DNA of 7,905 nt from Pseudomonadota bacterium (lineage in GTDB: Bacteria > Desulfobacterota > Desulfobacteria > Desulfobacterales > Desulfobacteraceae). Each line of letters starts with the position of its first letter. The first letter of the stretch is position 1. Location of the stretch: assembly GCA_018812385.1 (NCBI GenBank), contig JAHJDU010000301.1, positions 1 through 7,905 of the forward strand. Reading direction: 5' to 3'. The notes beneath the pieces are model-generated. The model had not been told where the DNA came from. It searched no databases and was given only the letters and a program-made list of their open reading frames with translations. The position numbers and the translations under genes are program-made. Below are positions 6,700 to 7,905 of this stretch, in pieces.

Positions 6700-7404
6700 A
6701 TGCAAAGCACGAAAAAATGGGTTTTAACGCTTATAATGGTTTTTTTTGTATGTTTTGAATGTTTGGCAGCTGAAGAGAAACAAGTTATTGAGAAGGCAGA
6801 TCTTGAAAAGCAGATCAGTTATGCCCTTGGATATGATATTTTTGATAAACTAAAAGAAAATTTTGAACTTGATCCTGCGTTTTTTATGATGGGGGCCATG
6901 GACAGGCATGAAAAACAGCCTAAACTGACTCAAGAAAAATTAGAAGAGATTCTGATGTCTTATCAGCGACTGGCAAGACAAAAACAAATGGAGAGGATTA
7001 AAATGGAAGCCAAAGTAAACAGAGAAGAAGGGTTTAAGTTTTTAGATGAAAACAAGAAAAAGGAAAATGTTGTAACCCTTTCATCCGGGCTTCAATATAA
7101 AATTATTATTGAGGGAGAAGGTCCTTTGCCAAAGGCAACGGATACTGTAGAGTGTCACTATAAAGGCACGCTTATTGACGGCACAGAGTTTGATTCTTCC
7201 TATCGCCGGGGCAAGCCTGCAGCATTTCAGGTGGGCGGTGTGATTCAGGGCTGGATTGAAGCCCTGCAGATGATGAAGGTGGGATCAAAGTGGGAATTGT
7301 ATATCCCGCCTGGACTGGCATATGGAGACAGAGGAGCAGGGTCTCTCATAAAGCCGGGAGCCACCTTGATTTTTGAAGTTGAAGTATTGGGTATTGTGGA
7401 GTAA
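6700..7404 (+). CDS. Periplasmic FKBP-type peptidyl-prolyl cis-trans isomerase (Mip/FkpA-like)
   Basis: This 234-residue exported proline isomerase and probable folding chaperone is close in length to Legionella Mip. The N-terminus is a Sec signal (K5, K6, hydrophobic core about 7-22, cleavage likely after LAA at 24). The cysteines at 18 and 21 do not form a lipobox. Residues about 31-125 match the FKBP_N dimerisation and linker region: ISYALGYD (39-46), then a long charged helix rich in K, E and Q. The FKBP_C domain spans about 130-233. It keeps the typical active-site residues: Y154, D165 in GTEFDSSY, V181-I182 and W185 in VIQGWIEAL, Y208 in LAYGDRG, and F225. The gene diverges from the importer operon. 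A GAF-domain gene follows after 21 nt and may be co-transcribed. Catalytic activity and substrate are inferred from family. Confidence 0.95.
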   Translation: MQSTKKWVLTLIMVFFVCFECLAAEEKQVIEKADLEKQISYALGYDIFDKLKENFELDPAFFMMGAMDRHEKQPKLTQEKLEEILMSYQRLARQKQMERIKMEAKVNREEGFKFLDENKKKENVVTLSSGLQYKIIIEGEGPLPKATDTVECHYKGTLIDGTEFDSSYRRGKPAAFQVGGVIQGWIEALQMMKVGSKWELYIPPGLAYGDRGAGSLIKPGATLIFEVEVLGIVE

Positions 7405-7425
7405 TCCATTACATTGGGGTGGCTC

Positions 7426-7905
7426 GTGAACAATGACCATGAAATAAAGAAAATCAAGCATTTAAATCTTGTATTGATGTCGTTAAGAGATGTTGGCAGG
7501 CTTCTTGTAACCCAGAATGATAAACAAGAACTGATAAACGGTATCTGCAGTATCCTGGTTAAGAAAAGAGGCTATTACAATGCCTGGATCGGTTTGCTGG
7601 ATGAGGACAACAATGTCCTGATGATCGCCCAGTCAGGATTTGCTACCCACTTTGATAAAATGCGAACTAAGCTTGAAAACAGAGAGTTTACACGTTGCAT
7701 AAAAAAAACTCTTGAATCGGAAGAAGTTTTCTGTGTGGCAAATCCAGTCAAAGAATGCGCTGAATGCACGTTTTCAAAAAATTATTCCGGCAGGGCTTCC
7801 ATGGCTGTAAGACTTACCCATGAGGATAAGAACTATGGGTTTATGGTACTTTCGATTCCTCATGAACTCAGCCTGGATAAAACTGAAAAAAGCATTGTAA
7901 AAGAG
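7426..7905 (+). CDS. GAF-domain sensory protein, probable sensor kinase N-terminus (C-terminus outside window)
   Basis: This open frame is 160 codons, still open at the window edge. After a charged N-terminal helix (about 4-35), residues about 36-147 form one GAF domain, recognised by the block RGYYNAWIGLLDE (48-60), the GFATHF turn (71-76), and YSGRASMAVRL (120-130) leading into YGFMVLSIPHE (137-147). This GAF type is common in multi-domain PAS/GAF histidine kinases of Desulfobacterota, so a kinase or response-output domain probably lies downstream; that is inference. Cysteines C91, C111 and C114 (CAEC) stand at positions where relatives I recall also carry cysteine. The start is GTG 21 nt after the FKBP stop, with GGGGTGG (7416-7422) upstream. 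TTG 7414 is an alternative, and the same-frame FKBP stop at 7402-7404 rules out anything earlier. No membrane segment or signal is visible in this part. Confidence 0.8.
   Translation, partial: MNNDHEIKKIKHLNLVLMSLRDVGRLLVTQNDKQELINGICSILVKKRGYYNAWIGLLDEDNNVLMIAQSGFATHFDKMRTKLENREFTRCIKKTLESEEVFCVANPVKECAECTFSKNYSGRASMAVRLTHEDKNYGFMVLSIPHELSLDKTEKSIVKE

Overview
This window is a complete dipeptide/oligopeptide ABC-importer operon on the minus strand, cut only at its last gene, facing a divergent plus-strand pair: a periplasmic FKBP-type peptidyl-prolyl isomerase and the start of a GAF-domain sensory protein. The FKBP export signal and periplasmic-type binding protein point to a Gram-negative bacterium. 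The GAF protein belongs to a style common in multi-domain sensor kinases of sulfate-reducing Desulfobacterota (Desulfobacterales such as Desulfobacula, Desulfotignum or Desulfobacter). That taxonomic guess is inference from gene style, not from a marker gene.

Layout, in transcription order on the minus strand: a cytoplasmic amidohydrolase (6398-5202), a periplasmic solute-binding protein (5172-3607), permeases DppB (3597-2677) and DppC (2684-1788), and ATPases DppD (1791-796) and DppF (809 to the window edge, C-terminus missing). Gaps are 29 and 9 nt, followed by three overlaps, so the six genes look like one transcription unit. A strong sigma70-like promoter (TTGACT, 16 nt, TAAAAT) lies at 6497-6470. 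The logic is import of peptides by DppABCDF and cleavage in the cytoplasm by the amidohydrolase, whose metal-site residues all appear intact and which resembles the COG1228 Xaa-Pro dipeptidase/L-Xaa-Lys/Arg carboxypeptidase group.

The region 6399-6699 is AT-rich and holds both divergent promoters. It also holds an exact 10-nt inverted repeat (TTGTATCAAA / TTTGATACAA), with one arm inside each promoter region, and a perfect Shine-Dalgarno plus ATG that opens only 13 codons. One added A near its start would turn that ORF into a 47-residue protein with a single hydrophobic helix.

On the plus strand, the FKBP gene (6700-7404) is followed after 21 nt by a GTG-started GAF-domain gene that runs off the window. 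The plus-strand genes are visibly more AT-rich than the transporter genes. No rRNA, tRNA, CRISPR array, insertion sequence or convincing terminator was seen. This is mostly a recognisable metabolic locus. The parts that may be new are in the divergent intergenic region, the peptidase-importer coupling and the cysteine-bearing GAF domain.
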